A DNA stretch of 64,000 nt from Planctomycetota bacterium (GCA_021604805.1 BQJR01000001.1:1361102-1425101); one strand, 5' to 3'. Counted from the stretch's first letter, positions 45,994 through 54,644 are shown. Notes: generated by a model from the letters alone, not told the origin. Made by a program: numbers and translations.

Positions 45994-46866
45994 ATGGCCA
46001 GGATAACCACGGAGTGCCTCCTGATCGGCCGGCTTCCCGAGTCGCCCGCGCTGCTGCGTCTGGCACGCGCTTGCGAGGCCGCAGGCTTGAACGTGCGCCG
46101 GGTCGACGTGGCAGGTGCGCTGCCGGCGCGCGTCGATCGCCCCGACACCGGCCCGCCGCCCGCGCGCTTCCTGCGCCTTCCCTCGGGCACACCGCCACAG
46201 GAACTCGCAGCGCTGCTCGCCACTCGCGACGCAGAACGCGGCCCGCCCGGCGTGTGGCTCGACGCGCCCGAGCACGTGGCCCGCGCTCAGCACAAGGCGC
46301 GTCAACTCGCGTGCCTGGCGGCGGCGGGCTTGCCCGTGCCCCCCACGCTGCTCGTCGGGCGCGACGGGCGCGTGCCGGAGGGCGAGTTGCCCGGTGAGAA
46401 GCTCGTGCTGAAACCCGTGTTCGGCGCGGCCGGGCGGGGCGTCGAGGTGGCCTTGCCGCGCGCCGAGGCACTGCGTCGCGCCGCGGACTTCGCGCGTCTC
46501 TCCACGCCCGTGCTCGTGCAACCGTGGTTGGGCGGCGGCGTGGATCGACGCGTGTTCCTGGTCGACGGCGAGTGCGTGGCCGGCATGGAGCGTCGACCCC
46601 ACGCAGCCGACGGACGCGGCAACGCAGCGCGCGGCGCCGACACCGCGAACTGGCGCCCCGACGACGCCCAGCTCGAACTCGCGCGCCGCGCAGCCAGCGC
46701 ACTCGGCCTCGCCATCGCTGGCGTCGACCTGCTGGAGAGCGACACGGGACCGGTGGTTCTGGAGGTCAACGCCTGCCCTGGCTTCGCGGCGCTCGAAGCC
46801 TGCAGCGGCGTGGACGTAGCCGGCGCCTTGGCCGCCGCGCTGCGGCGCCGCGTCGCTCCGGTTTGA
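45994..46866 (+). CDS. RimK-like ATP-grasp protein
   Basis: A 290-residue ATP-grasp ligase. Landmarks: KLVLKPVFGAAGRGVEVALP (ATP-binding lysine and glycine loop), PVLVQPWLGGGVDRRVFLVD, IAGVDLLESDTGPVVLEVNA and CPGFAALEACSGVDVAGAL, matching RimK/LysX-type enzymes that add amino acids to a carboxyl terminus or to lysine-biosynthesis carriers. The N-terminal ~100 residues form the pre-ATP-grasp domain. No substrate carrier protein gene is visible. ATG 45994; a metallophosphoesterase gene follows after 58 bp. Confidence 0.85.
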   Translation: MARITTECLLIGRLPESPALLRLARACEAAGLNVRRVDVAGALPARVDRPDTGPPPARFLRLPSGTPPQELAALLATRDAERGPPGVWLDAPEHVARAQHKARQLACLAAAGLPVPPTLLVGRDGRVPEGELPGEKLVLKPVFGAAGRGVEVALPRAEALRRAADFARLSTPVLVQPWLGGGVDRRVFLVDGECVAGMERRPHAADGRGNAARGADTANWRPDDAQLELARRAASALGLAIAGVDLLESDTGPVVLEVNACPGFAALEACSGVDVAGALAAALRRRVAPV

Positions 46867-46924
46867 TCCGTCGGCCCGCGACCTTCATCCTGGCTGACTT
46901 CGATCACGACTCGGGGAAGGGACC

Positions 46925-47683
46925 ATGACGCTCACCGCGCTGATCAGCGACATCCACGGCAACCTGCCGGCGCTGGATGCCGTGCTGACGGACGCCCGCG
47001 AGCGCGGCGCCGAGCGCTACTGGTGCCTCGGCGACGTGGTCGGCTACGGCGCGCAACCCGCCGAGTGCCTCGACATCGTGCGCGAGTTGAACGCGAGCAT
47101 GATCCGCGGCAACCACGAGGAAGCCGTGCTGCGCGGGCCGCTGGGTTTCAACCCGCTCGCCAGCCAAGCGATCCGCTGGACGCGCGACATGCTCGAAGAC
47201 CACCGCGACTCGCTCGACTACATCAACTCGCTCGGCGTGCGCATCGACCACAGCGAGGCCGTGTTGGTGCACGGTTCCCCCGCGCAACCCATCGACGAGT
47301 ACTTGTTCCGCGAAGACACACTCGACCACCTGCCGCGCGACCGCGACTTCTCACCCAAACTCGCGCGCTGTTTCCAACTCATCGACCGCCCGTGTTTCGT
47401 GGGACACACGCACGTGCCCGGCGTGATCGACGAAGGCCTCACGTGGGTGGAGCCGGCCGACGTGGCCAATGTGTACGACACGCACTCGCGACCGTGCATC
47501 ATCAACGTGGGCAGCACCGGCCAGCCGCGCGACGGTGATCTGCGCGCCAGCTACGCACTCTTCGACGGACGCAGCGTGACCTTCCGCCGCGTCGACTACG
47601 ACGTGCACGCCGCCGCCGCGTTGATCTTCGCCGCCGACGGGCTGCCCGACCGTCTCGGACAGCGCTTGCTCGAAGGCTGGTGA
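46925..47683 (+). CDS. Calcineurin-like metallophosphoesterase
   Basis: A 252-residue protein with all five metallophosphoesterase blocks: LISDIHGNLPAL, WCLGDVVGYGAQP, MIRGNHEEAV, VLVHGSPAQP and FVGHTHVPGV. It belongs to the YfcE/MJ0936-like group; substrate unknown. ATG 46925 follows GGAAGGG. The C-terminus includes CIINVGSTGQPRDGDLRASY, typical of the group. Ends facing the RNase HIII-like gene across a 12-bp tandem repeat. Confidence 0.92.
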   Translation: MTLTALISDIHGNLPALDAVLTDARERGAERYWCLGDVVGYGAQPAECLDIVRELNASMIRGNHEEAVLRGPLGFNPLASQAIRWTRDMLEDHRDSLDYINSLGVRIDHSEAVLVHGSPAQPIDEYLFREDTLDHLPRDRDFSPKLARCFQLIDRPCFVGHTHVPGVIDEGLTWVEPADVANVYDTHSRPCIINVGSTGQPRDGDLRASYALFDGRSVTFRRVDYDVHAAAALIFAADGLPDRLGQRLLEGW

Positions 47684-47775
47684 GTCCAGGCGTCGCGTGC
47701 GCGTCGCACCACGCGCCGCGAACAGCCACGCCGCGTTGACCCGCGCGCCACCCTCACACGTGGTACCGAGCGTTC

Positions 47776-47847
47776 GCACCGGGGCCCGCACCGGGGCCCG
47801 CACCGGGGCCCGCACCGGGGCCCGTACTAGGGCCCGTACTAGGGCGC
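47776..47847. repeat. Six-copy 12-bp tandem repeat at a convergent junction
   Basis: Four exact copies of GCACCGGGGCCC (47776-47823) followed by two variant copies beginning GTACTAGGG (47824-47847). Five of the six units contain the palindrome GGGCCC. The array lies between convergent genes, and the stop codon of the leftward RNase HIII-like gene (TAG, 47839-47841) is inside the last units. It could form hairpins and serve as a bidirectional terminator. Confidence 0.95.
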
Positions 47848-49281
47848 GAGCAGCAGCTCCACGCCGTCGCCGGACGCGCGCAGCAACACGGCGCCGTGCC
47901 GTCGCGCGCGCTTCACGGGATCGCGTTGCGCGCACGGCTCCCACTGGATGATGCCCGCGCGGTGGGCGTGAGCCAGCGCCAACTGCGCGGGGTCGTCGGC
48001 ATCGGGTTCGGGGCCGGCGAGCACGCGCCAGTAGGCGGCCAGGCCGCCGTCGCGTTGCAACACGGCGTCGAGCAACTCGAGCGACGGAGCGGGCTCGCCG
48101 ATCACGAGACCGCCTGCGAGTTGCGGCAGGAAGTCGAGCGCGCGCGCGGCACCGGCGGGGGCGTCGAAGCCCTTGCCGGGCGTCCAAGTGAGGCGCTTGA
48201 GGGGTTGCGCCGCCCCCACGAGCATCCCCTCACGCAGGGCGCCCGCCTCCCCGTTGCGCAGCGCGATCGCCGCGCTCTCGGGGATCAACTGTTCGAGTCG
48301 GGGCGTGCGCGCTTTGGTGACGGGTTCCAGCGAGTGCAACTCGCTCACGGTGCGGAACGAGGTCTTCACGAAGCTCGGCCAAGCGCCGCCGAGCTTGGCC
48401 CGCTGACGCAACCATGCGCGCGTTTCGCGGTGCCCTGCGTTGCCGGTGCCGATCGGGCCGTCGTGGACTTCGTGGCGCGCGCCGACCATCTCCCGAGCGC
48501 GCGCGGCGCGCGCATGCACGCTGGCAGCGCGAGCCGCGAGGTGATCGCGATCCGCCTTGGTTTCCAGCCGCAACCGACGGCCGCGTTGCGCCCAGGCTCG
48601 CTGCGCGTCGTGCAGCACCGCCCCCACGCCGTAGTCGTCCACGATGCACTCGAGGCCGCGCTCGTCGAGGTCATCGGGGGCAGCGGCGAGCGCGTCGGCC
48701 AGCAGTCGCAAGTAGGCCGCGTCGAGCAGCGCGTTCTTCGAGTAGCGATCGAACAAGTGGTTGGAGACCGGGCGCGCGATCACGATCAGGCCTTGCGCGC
48801 GCAAAGCGGCGAGTTGCTCGCCGAGGCGCTCCCAGCCGCCGTCGGTGCGACCCGATTTGGTCTCCACGTGTCCCACCAGCCGCGCGACCTCGCCCTGCAA
48901 TTCGATCGGGAGCAACGCGAGGCCCAGGATCGTGGTGCCCAGCACTTCGCCCGTGCCGGTCTCGTCGGCGCCGGCGAAGTACCCCACGGCGGCGCCCGTC
49001 CGCGGCGCTGCCACGGGGGTCGGCGCGCGAGCGGGCGCCTCCCCGAGCAGCTCGCCGACGGAGGCCTCGAGCAGCAGACCTTCGGCGTCGCCCTCACGCG
49101 CGGTGCTGACCAGCTTGCCCGAGGTGTAGAGCGTGAAGATCGAACGCCCGTCGGTGCGGACCTCGAAGGCGATGTACTTGTTCTTCGGGTTCTTGGTGAG
49201 CGCGTGACCGCGCGCGGTGAACACGCGTTCGAGGTCGGCACGCTTGCCGGGCGGAGTCTTGCGCGTGGTGGGACGATTCAC
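47839..49281 (-). CDS. RNase HIII-like protein with C-terminal extension
   Basis: A 480-residue protein. Residues about 12-80 (LERVFTARGHALTKNPKNKY, IAFEVRTDGRSIFTLYTSGK) match the TBP-like N-terminal domain of RNase HIII. The catalytic domain has FAGADETGTGEVLG (Asp106-Glu107), IVDDYGVGAVL (Asp215/216) and ETKADRDHLAARAASVHARA (Asp244), the expected acidic cluster; GTGNAGHRETRAWLRQ is the basic family element. RNase HIII removes RNA from RNA-DNA hybrids. About 160 residues after position 320 are additional to the ~300-residue family and are not recognised. TAG stop lies within the tandem repeat. Confidence 0.85.
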   Translation of the reverse strand: MNRPTTRKTPPGKRADLERVFTARGHALTKNPKNKYIAFEVRTDGRSIFTLYTSGKLVSTAREGDAEGLLLEASVGELLGEAPARAPTPVAAPRTGAAVGYFAGADETGTGEVLGTTILGLALLPIELQGEVARLVGHVETKSGRTDGGWERLGEQLAALRAQGLIVIARPVSNHLFDRYSKNALLDAAYLRLLADALAAAPDDLDERGLECIVDDYGVGAVLHDAQRAWAQRGRRLRLETKADRDHLAARAASVHARAARAREMVGARHEVHDGPIGTGNAGHRETRAWLRQRAKLGGAWPSFVKTSFRTVSELHSLEPVTKARTPRLEQLIPESAAIALRNGEAGALREGMLVGAAQPLKRLTWTPGKGFDAPAGAARALDFLPQLAGGLVIGEPAPSLELLDAVLQRDGGLAAYWRVLAGPEPDADDPAQLALAHAHRAGIIQWEPCAQRDPVKRARRHGAVLLRASGDGVELLLAP

Positions 49282-49338
49282 GCGCGCACGCTGCCATGCG
49301 CGCGCGGAGGCTTCAAGCGCGCGGCGCTGAGCCGTGCG

Positions 49339-51135
49339 TCAGGGCGCCTGGATCAACATCCCGTTGCTCGCCGCCCAACCGACACCCGCCGTGGAGTCGG
49401 CGATCCAGAACTGCGCGTAGAGCTCGAAGCCGCGTGGGATGTCACCGGGCCACAACGCGCTCAAGTGGATCTCGCCGCTGGGGTCGGTGGGCACGGCCAT
49501 CGAGATGCTGTCGGGCGTGGGCACCAGCGTGCCGGTCTTGAAACTCTGACCGAGCGCGCCGAAGCCGAGGATCAGGAAGGCCATACTGCCGGGCGCGGCG
49601 TTCGTGAGCGACGCGTGGATCAGGTTGAAGTCGATGATCACGCCGTCGCCGGTGAGGACGGGTTCGCCGAGCGAGCCGCCGAGGCCGTCGCCGAGCCCGA
49701 TCCAGGCGTCTTCGGGGAACAACGAGGTGTGGACCTCACTGTCGAAGCCATCGCCGGGGCGCAGCACGTGCAAGCGTGCGTCTTCCAGCGCCGCCGACTG
49801 ACGCGGGCCGACCGAGGTGCCCGGTTCCGCCACGTAAGTCGAGGTGGCGGTGCTCGTGACGCCGAAGGTGTCGATCAGCACGGCGGAGCGCGGCGTCTCA
49901 CCGTTCACGGGCAACACGAGCAGCGTGTCGGCTTCGGAGGTGCGCACGCGCACGCCCTCGTCGAGCAGGATCGCCAGGAAGTGCGGACTCTGACTCAGCG
50001 CGTACTGCACGCCGCCCACAGTGGATTCACGCGCGGGCAGGAACTTCCACGTGTGCGGGCTGACGATGGTGCGCAGCAGCATGTTCTGTCCGTCCACGAC
50101 CTGCAGCGCGCCCAAGAAGTGCGAGTTCGAGCCGAGCGGGAAGAGCGTGCGCACGTCACCGAGCTTGGCCGACTCGGTGCTCTGCCCCTGCACATTGAGC
50201 GTGGCGAAGATCGGGTCGGAGATCGGCGGGCCCTGGAGCACCGCGCTCGGCGCGCGCGCCAGCACAGCGCGAGTCGTGAGGTCGACGCGGTAACCCTCCA
50301 CCATGGAGAGCAAGCGCAAGTCGGACACGGTGGGCGGCACGCCGGGTTCCAGCTTGATGCGCGACTCGGGCAGGTCGTGCAGCAAGGTGACGGAACCCTC
50401 GCCGATCACTTCGGCCTGCATGTTCGGCTCGATGCACAAGCCCGTGCGGCGATCGACGCCGATACCGAGCACGTCGATCTGCAGCTCCTGTTCGGCGCGC
50501 GCGACGAGCACAGGCAATCGCCCGAGGCGACCGAGCAAGGTGAACTTCTCGTCGACGAGGATGCCGGGGAGCACGTCCAGCAACGGAGAGGTGAAGGCCA
50601 CGCGCGGATCGAAGGCATCGACCAGGGCGTCGCGCGCATCGAGGTCACCGTTGCTCGCGTCGTAGGCCACGCCGCCGAGCAACTGCGCGCCGCTCCCGCT
50701 GGCGCCGAGCACGCCGCCCTCGGAGTAGAAGAACTCGAGCGCGAGTTCGACGAGCGTGCCGCCCCAGTGTCCGAGCTGCAGCGGCAGTGACTCGTCGGCG
50801 ATCCAGACGATGTCGGCGAGTGTGAGCGTGTTGAAGATCGCGAGGTTGTCCGCCTCGACGCCGAACACCGGCAAGTTCAGCACGGTCGTCGCGCCTTGGT
50901 TCAGGAAGCTCGTGACGATGCTGCCGCCCGAACCGCCGACCGAGAGCACGACAACGGTGGGCTCGGGCCCGGCCTTGTCGAGCGCCCACTGCACCAAGCC
51001 CGTTTCCCAATCGCCCTCGGCGAAGTCACCGCCTCCCTCCAAGCACAAGAATCCTTGCGCGGAAACCGGCAGCGACAAGAACGCGATGACGGCGAGGCTC
51101 GCCAACGCGCCACGCAGACGCGAGAGTTCGATCAT
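49339..51135 (-). CDS. Secreted peptidase S51/cyanophycinase-like protein with C-terminal sorting-type domain
   Basis: A 598-residue secreted protein (signal LASLAVIAFLSLPVSAQ, cleavage near 27). Residues about 30-330 resemble the S51 class: GFLCLEGGGDF, PTVVVLSVGGSG, ADIVWIADESLPLQLGHWGG and GGVLGASGSGAQLLGG, where Ser146 or Ser148 would be the nucleophile. The family GGxQ and GxSAGA motifs are altered, so activity is uncertain. The last ~110 residues (PGSMAFLILGFGALGQSF, TGTLVPTPDSIS, FELYAQFWIADS, AASNGMLIQAP) are the same domain type as at the end of the protein at 59304-60854. ATG 51135 was chosen for the signal. Confidence 0.72.
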   Translation of the reverse strand: MIELSRLRGALASLAVIAFLSLPVSAQGFLCLEGGGDFAEGDWETGLVQWALDKAGPEPTVVVLSVGGSGGSIVTSFLNQGATTVLNLPVFGVEADNLAIFNTLTLADIVWIADESLPLQLGHWGGTLVELALEFFYSEGGVLGASGSGAQLLGGVAYDASNGDLDARDALVDAFDPRVAFTSPLLDVLPGILVDEKFTLLGRLGRLPVLVARAEQELQIDVLGIGVDRRTGLCIEPNMQAEVIGEGSVTLLHDLPESRIKLEPGVPPTVSDLRLLSMVEGYRVDLTTRAVLARAPSAVLQGPPISDPIFATLNVQGQSTESAKLGDVRTLFPLGSNSHFLGALQVVDGQNMLLRTIVSPHTWKFLPARESTVGGVQYALSQSPHFLAILLDEGVRVRTSEADTLLVLPVNGETPRSAVLIDTFGVTSTATSTYVAEPGTSVGPRQSAALEDARLHVLRPGDGFDSEVHTSLFPEDAWIGLGDGLGGSLGEPVLTGDGVIIDFNLIHASLTNAAPGSMAFLILGFGALGQSFKTGTLVPTPDSISMAVPTDPSGEIHLSALWPGDIPRGFELYAQFWIADSTAGVGWAASNGMLIQAP

Positions 51136-51311
51136 GGAGGGCACTTGACGGCCGGAGCTGCGCCGCCGCATGGGGTGAAGGGAGGCGCACCCGCGGGGGA
51201 GACCGCTGAGAGAGGGTGCGCGAGCGGCAGTCTATCACCGCTTCTGTGAGTGCGGGACGAGCGCGGAGCAAAGACCCGAGCAAAGCGCGGCCCAGCCAAG
51301 CTCCGAGCGGC

Positions 51312-52166
51312 TCAGGCGGCGACGCGGGTCCGGCGCCGCAGGTCCCAGATCTTGGCGAGCGGCCCCACGATGGCCAGCGCGAAGATCGGCGGAGCAGCCA
51401 GCAGAGGGCGCAGGATCGGCCAATGCACCTCGTCGGCCAGGCGGATCGCGCACTCCACCAGGGCGATGATCAGCACCACGCGCACTCGATCGCCGCGCGC
51501 CTTCACCACGGTCTTCGGGTCGGTGAGCATGAAGAAGGTGAACAGGATGCCGACCGGGCCGGTGATCGGCGCGAGCTCGCCACGGAAGGGCACGTCGAGC
51601 AACCAGGCGCGAAAGCCGGCGAGCACCACGAAGGCCAGCGCGTAGCTGAGCGAGATGTGCAACAGCCGCGCCTTGCCCGCGATGAAGAAGCCCAAGCTGA
51701 TCAACACCGCCGACACCCACAGCTGGTTGCCCCATTGGTGACTGAGCAGCGCCACCGAACCGGGCGCGACCAAGAGCAACACGGAGAAGGAGAGGTTGGT
51801 CGGGTTCCAGAGATGTTGGCCGCGGTAGCGCAGCGCGAACTTGGAGGCGATCGCGATGAGCGGGCCGAGCATGAAGGGCCACAGCAAACCGGCCGCGGGC
51901 TTGGTGAGCACGACCACGGAGTTGCCCGTGATGTAGGCCGAGATCGTGTTGCCGCGTCGTCCGGCGAAGAGCCAGGAGAAGACCCACTCGGCGACGAGTG
52001 ACACGCCGAGTGCGAGGGCCAGGCGTTCGTAGCCGCCGAGCGTGTCGAAGAGTTCTTCGCCCGCCACGACGATCAGCGTGAGCAGACCCGCGAACAACCA
52101 CGGCGGCGTGGTGCGAGCGAAGCGCGCGAAGACGCCGTGCGGTTCTGGCGGCGCGTTGTCGCTCAC
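51312..52166 (-). CDS. UnbU-like integral membrane protein (RnfD/NqrB-like)
   Basis: A 284-residue membrane protein with about eight hydrophobic segments. ISAYITGNSVVVLTKPAAGL, LWNPTNLSFSVLLLVAPGSV and PITGPVGILFTFFMLTDPKT resemble RnfD/NqrB-type flavin-bearing subunits and the UnbU protein encoded beside UnbV in enediyne clusters. GTG 52166 overlaps the stop of the UnbV-like gene (GTGA), so the two are translationally coupled. Whether a covalent flavin is carried cannot be told; the usual SGAT flavinylation motif is not obvious. Confidence 0.8.
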   Translation of the reverse strand: MSDNAPPEPHGVFARFARTTPPWLFAGLLTLIVVAGEELFDTLGGYERLALALGVSLVAEWVFSWLFAGRRGNTISAYITGNSVVVLTKPAAGLLWPFMLGPLIAIASKFALRYRGQHLWNPTNLSFSVLLLVAPGSVALLSHQWGNQLWVSAVLISLGFFIAGKARLLHISLSYALAFVVLAGFRAWLLDVPFRGELAPITGPVGILFTFFMLTDPKTVVKARGDRVRVVLIIALVECAIRLADEVHWPILRPLLAAPPIFALAIVGPLAKIWDLRRRTRVAA

Positions 52167-53977
52167 GCCTCGGGCTCCGTGATGAGGTGTTCCCGGTCGA
52201 CGTCGAGCGACGCGAGCACTTGCACCTGACCCGACGGCCAGCGGATCTCCACGCGCTCCACGCTGGTGGCCGCTCCGAGCCCCACGAGTTGACGCCGCTC
52301 GTTCTGCGCCGCGAAGCCCATGCCGCCGTCGACCACGCGCGTGTGCCAACGTCCGTCGGCGAGCACGCGCAACTCGGCGCCGATCGCGCTGCGGTTGCTC
52401 GCGCTGCCACTGAGACGCAGCGCGATCCAGTGGTTCTCGGCGGGCGGCGTGCTGCGGTACACGAGCAGCGGGCCGCGTTGATTCGCGACGATCACGTCGA
52501 GCGCGCCGCGGCCCGAGAGATCCGCGAGCGCCACGGCGCGGCCGTCGAAGGAATCGCTCAGCCCGACTTGCGCCGCCACGTCGACGAAGCGATCGCGACC
52601 CAGGTTGTGCAACACGCGCGAGCGCTGGAAACCCGAGAGGCTGCGCGTGCCCATGGCGGGCCAGTTCTGCGCGTCGGTGAACAAGCCGCCCGTGCCGGCC
52701 GCGACCTTGCCCATGCCGTACCAGTAGTCGGGCGCCGGCGCGGGATCGCCCGACACGAAGCCGTTGGCCACGAAGAGGTCTTGCAGACCGTCGTTGTCCA
52801 GGTCGCCGAACTGCGCGCCCCAGGCCCAGCCGCAGTCGGCGAGCACGCGCACGCCGTCGGCGATGTTGCTGAAGCCGCGCCCGTCGGCGAGCGCGTTCAC
52901 GCGCAGGTTGTTGCCTTGGAACAGGTAACCCGGCTCACTGATGTTCGTGACGTAGACGTCGAAGCTGCCGCTGTTGTCCACGTCGCCCAGAGCCACGCAC
53001 ATGCCGCTCTTGCTGTCGTCGGCCAGGCTCGACTCGCTGCTGAGCTGGAAGTGTCCGGCGCCGTCGTTGAGGTAGAGCTCTTCGGGGCCGTAGTCGTTGG
53101 CGCAGTAGAGGTCGGTGTCGCCATCGCCATCGAGGTCGGCGGCGGCGGCGGCCATGGTCCAGCGCGTGCTCGTGAGACCCGCCGAGGCGGTGACGTCTTC
53201 GAAGCGACCGTCGCCCAAGTTGCGGAAGAGCAGGTTGTTGCCGCCGTTGCTCGAGAACTCGAAGGAGTCCTGCATGATCTCGGTGGTGTCGAGGTCCCAC
53301 AGGTCGTGCGATTCGTGGAAGTAGTTGGGCACGAAGAGGTCCACGCGGCCGTCGTGGTCGGCGTCGAACCAGGTGGCGCCGCTGGCGTTGGTCCAGGCGG
53401 GCAAGCCTGAACCGGCGCTCACGTCGGTGAAGCGCAACGCTGCGTTCACGCCGCGTTCGCTGTCGTTGCGCAGCAGGCGCGGGCGGCCCCACTTGGCGAG
53501 GAACAGGTCTTCGTCGCCGTCGTTGTCCATGTCGGCCCAGACCGAGTGCGTGGACACGCCGCTGCCGGGCTCGTTGAGGTGCGCGAGGCCGGCTTCGTCG
53601 GCGCGATCCTCGAAGCGGCCGTCGGCGCGCTGCACGAAGAGCGCGTTGGCCGTGCCTTGGCGCGAGCTCGTGACGTAGAGGTCGGGGCGGCCGTCGTTGT
53701 TCACGTCGCAGACCGACACGGCCGCGCCGGTGCCCGCCACGTGCGGCTCCACGCCGGCGAGACGCGGGTCCAAACTGGCCTGCTGGTGCGTGAAGTCGAG
53801 GCCGAGTTCCGCGGACACCTCGCGCAGCACGAAGGGCGCGTCGCCCAACTCGACCGGCGCGTGATCACTCTGATCCAACCACCACGCCGAGGCGAGCAGC
53901 GCCGCGAACACGACTTGCGCGAGCGCAGCGCGCCATGCGGGCGTGTTCGCAGAACGGAGGGCGACGGGCGAAGACAT
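52163..53977 (-). CDS. FG-GAP/VCBS repeat protein with ASPIC/UnbV domain
   Basis: A 604-residue protein anchored by an N-terminal span (ALAQVVFAALLASAWWL). Seven calcium-binding FG-GAP/VCBS motifs follow: DVNNDGRPDLYV, DMDNDGDEDLFL, DADHDGRVDLFV, DLDGDGDTDLYC, DVDNSGSFDVYV, DLDNDGLQDLFV and DLSGRGALDVIV. They make a seven-bladed propeller on the periplasmic side. The C-terminal ASPIC/UnbV domain is clear: NHWIALRLSGSASNRSAIGA, GGMGFAAQNERRQLVGLG, VEIRWPSGQVQVL. ATG 53977 preferred to GTG 53995. Function of UnbV is unknown; pairing with UnbU is conserved. Confidence 0.93.
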   Translation of the reverse strand: MSSPVALRSANTPAWRAALAQVVFAALLASAWWLDQSDHAPVELGDAPFVLREVSAELGLDFTHQQASLDPRLAGVEPHVAGTGAAVSVCDVNNDGRPDLYVTSSRQGTANALFVQRADGRFEDRADEAGLAHLNEPGSGVSTHSVWADMDNDGDEDLFLAKWGRPRLLRNDSERGVNAALRFTDVSAGSGLPAWTNASGATWFDADHDGRVDLFVPNYFHESHDLWDLDTTEIMQDSFEFSSNGGNNLLFRNLGDGRFEDVTASAGLTSTRWTMAAAAADLDGDGDTDLYCANDYGPEELYLNDGAGHFQLSSESSLADDSKSGMCVALGDVDNSGSFDVYVTNISEPGYLFQGNNLRVNALADGRGFSNIADGVRVLADCGWAWGAQFGDLDNDGLQDLFVANGFVSGDPAPAPDYWYGMGKVAAGTGGLFTDAQNWPAMGTRSLSGFQRSRVLHNLGRDRFVDVAAQVGLSDSFDGRAVALADLSGRGALDVIVANQRGPLLVYRSTPPAENHWIALRLSGSASNRSAIGAELRVLADGRWHTRVVDGGMGFAAQNERRQLVGLGAATSVERVEIRWPSGQVQVLASLDVDREHLITEPEA

Positions 53978-54095
53978 ACGCAGCCAATCTATCACGCGCG
54001 CCCTGCGTCACGCGCTTCACGATGGCGAGCTGTGTGTCGACGTGGAAACGCCGCCGTGACTCATCTACGCTGAGCCCCACCCGAGGATGCTCGCC

Positions 54096-54644
54096 ATGAT
54101 CGACACGTCTCAACTGCCCCACTTGCTGCGCCTGGTCGACGACCCGTCGCCGAACGTGCGCAAAACCGTGGCCGAGGCGCTGGCCTCCTTCGGTGAAGGC
54201 CTCGACGCCGCCCTCGACGACCTCGACCCGCCGCCCAGCGCCGACAGCGTGCAAGCCGCGCTGGTCGCCGCCGAGAACGCGCGCACGATCACCGAGAGTG
54301 ACCCCGAGACCTCGGCCGAGCCCGAGTTCGAAGTCGGTCAACTCGTCACGCACCGCAGCTACGGCTATCGCGGTGTGGTCGTCGCGGTGGACACCGAGTG
54401 CCGCGCTGACGAAGCGTGGTACGGCGCCAACAAGTCCAAACCGCCGCGTGACCAACCCTGGTACCACGTGCTCGTGCACGACTCGGATCAGGTGACCTAC
54501 GCCGCGCAGTCGAGCCTCAGCGCCGACACCTCGGCCGAGAACGTGTCGCACCCGCTGCTCGAGCAGTTCTTCGACGAGGTCGGCGAAGGTCTCTACCTGC
54601 GCAACAGTCGCGAGTGGCCGGGCTGGGACCAGCGCACGAGCTGA
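54096..54644 (+). CDS. HEAT-repeat plus HspQ/YccV domain protein
   Basis: A 182-residue protein. Residues 1-40 (IDTSQLPHLLRLVDDPSPNV, RKTVAEALASFG) form a HEAT-like repeat as at the start of SirB1-type proteins. Residues about 80-165 (FEVGQLVTHRSYGYRGVVVA, ADEAWYGANKSKPPRDQPWY, HVLVHDSDQVTYAAQSSL) are a complete HspQ/YccV (hemimethylated-DNA-binding) domain, a heat-inducible specificity factor for Lon in E. coli. The transglutaminase-like core that usually joins the two in SirB1-type proteins is missing. ATG 54096 chosen because GAGG lies nine bases upstream; ATG 54087 is the alternative. Confidence 0.85.
   Translation: MIDTSQLPHLLRLVDDPSPNVRKTVAEALASFGEGLDAALDDLDPPPSADSVQAALVAAENARTITESDPETSAEPEFEVGQLVTHRSYGYRGVVVAVDTECRADEAWYGANKSKPPRDQPWYHVLVHDSDQVTYAAQSSLSADTSAENVSHPLLEQFFDEVGEGLYLRNSREWPGWDQRTS

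Noticed and set aside
47896..50790. A 964-codon open frame on the + strand
   Set aside because: It runs antisense across two clear genes (RNase HIII-like and S51-like). Its translation is His/Arg/Gln/Glu-rich, as expected for a shadow of high-GC codons, and it has no domain.
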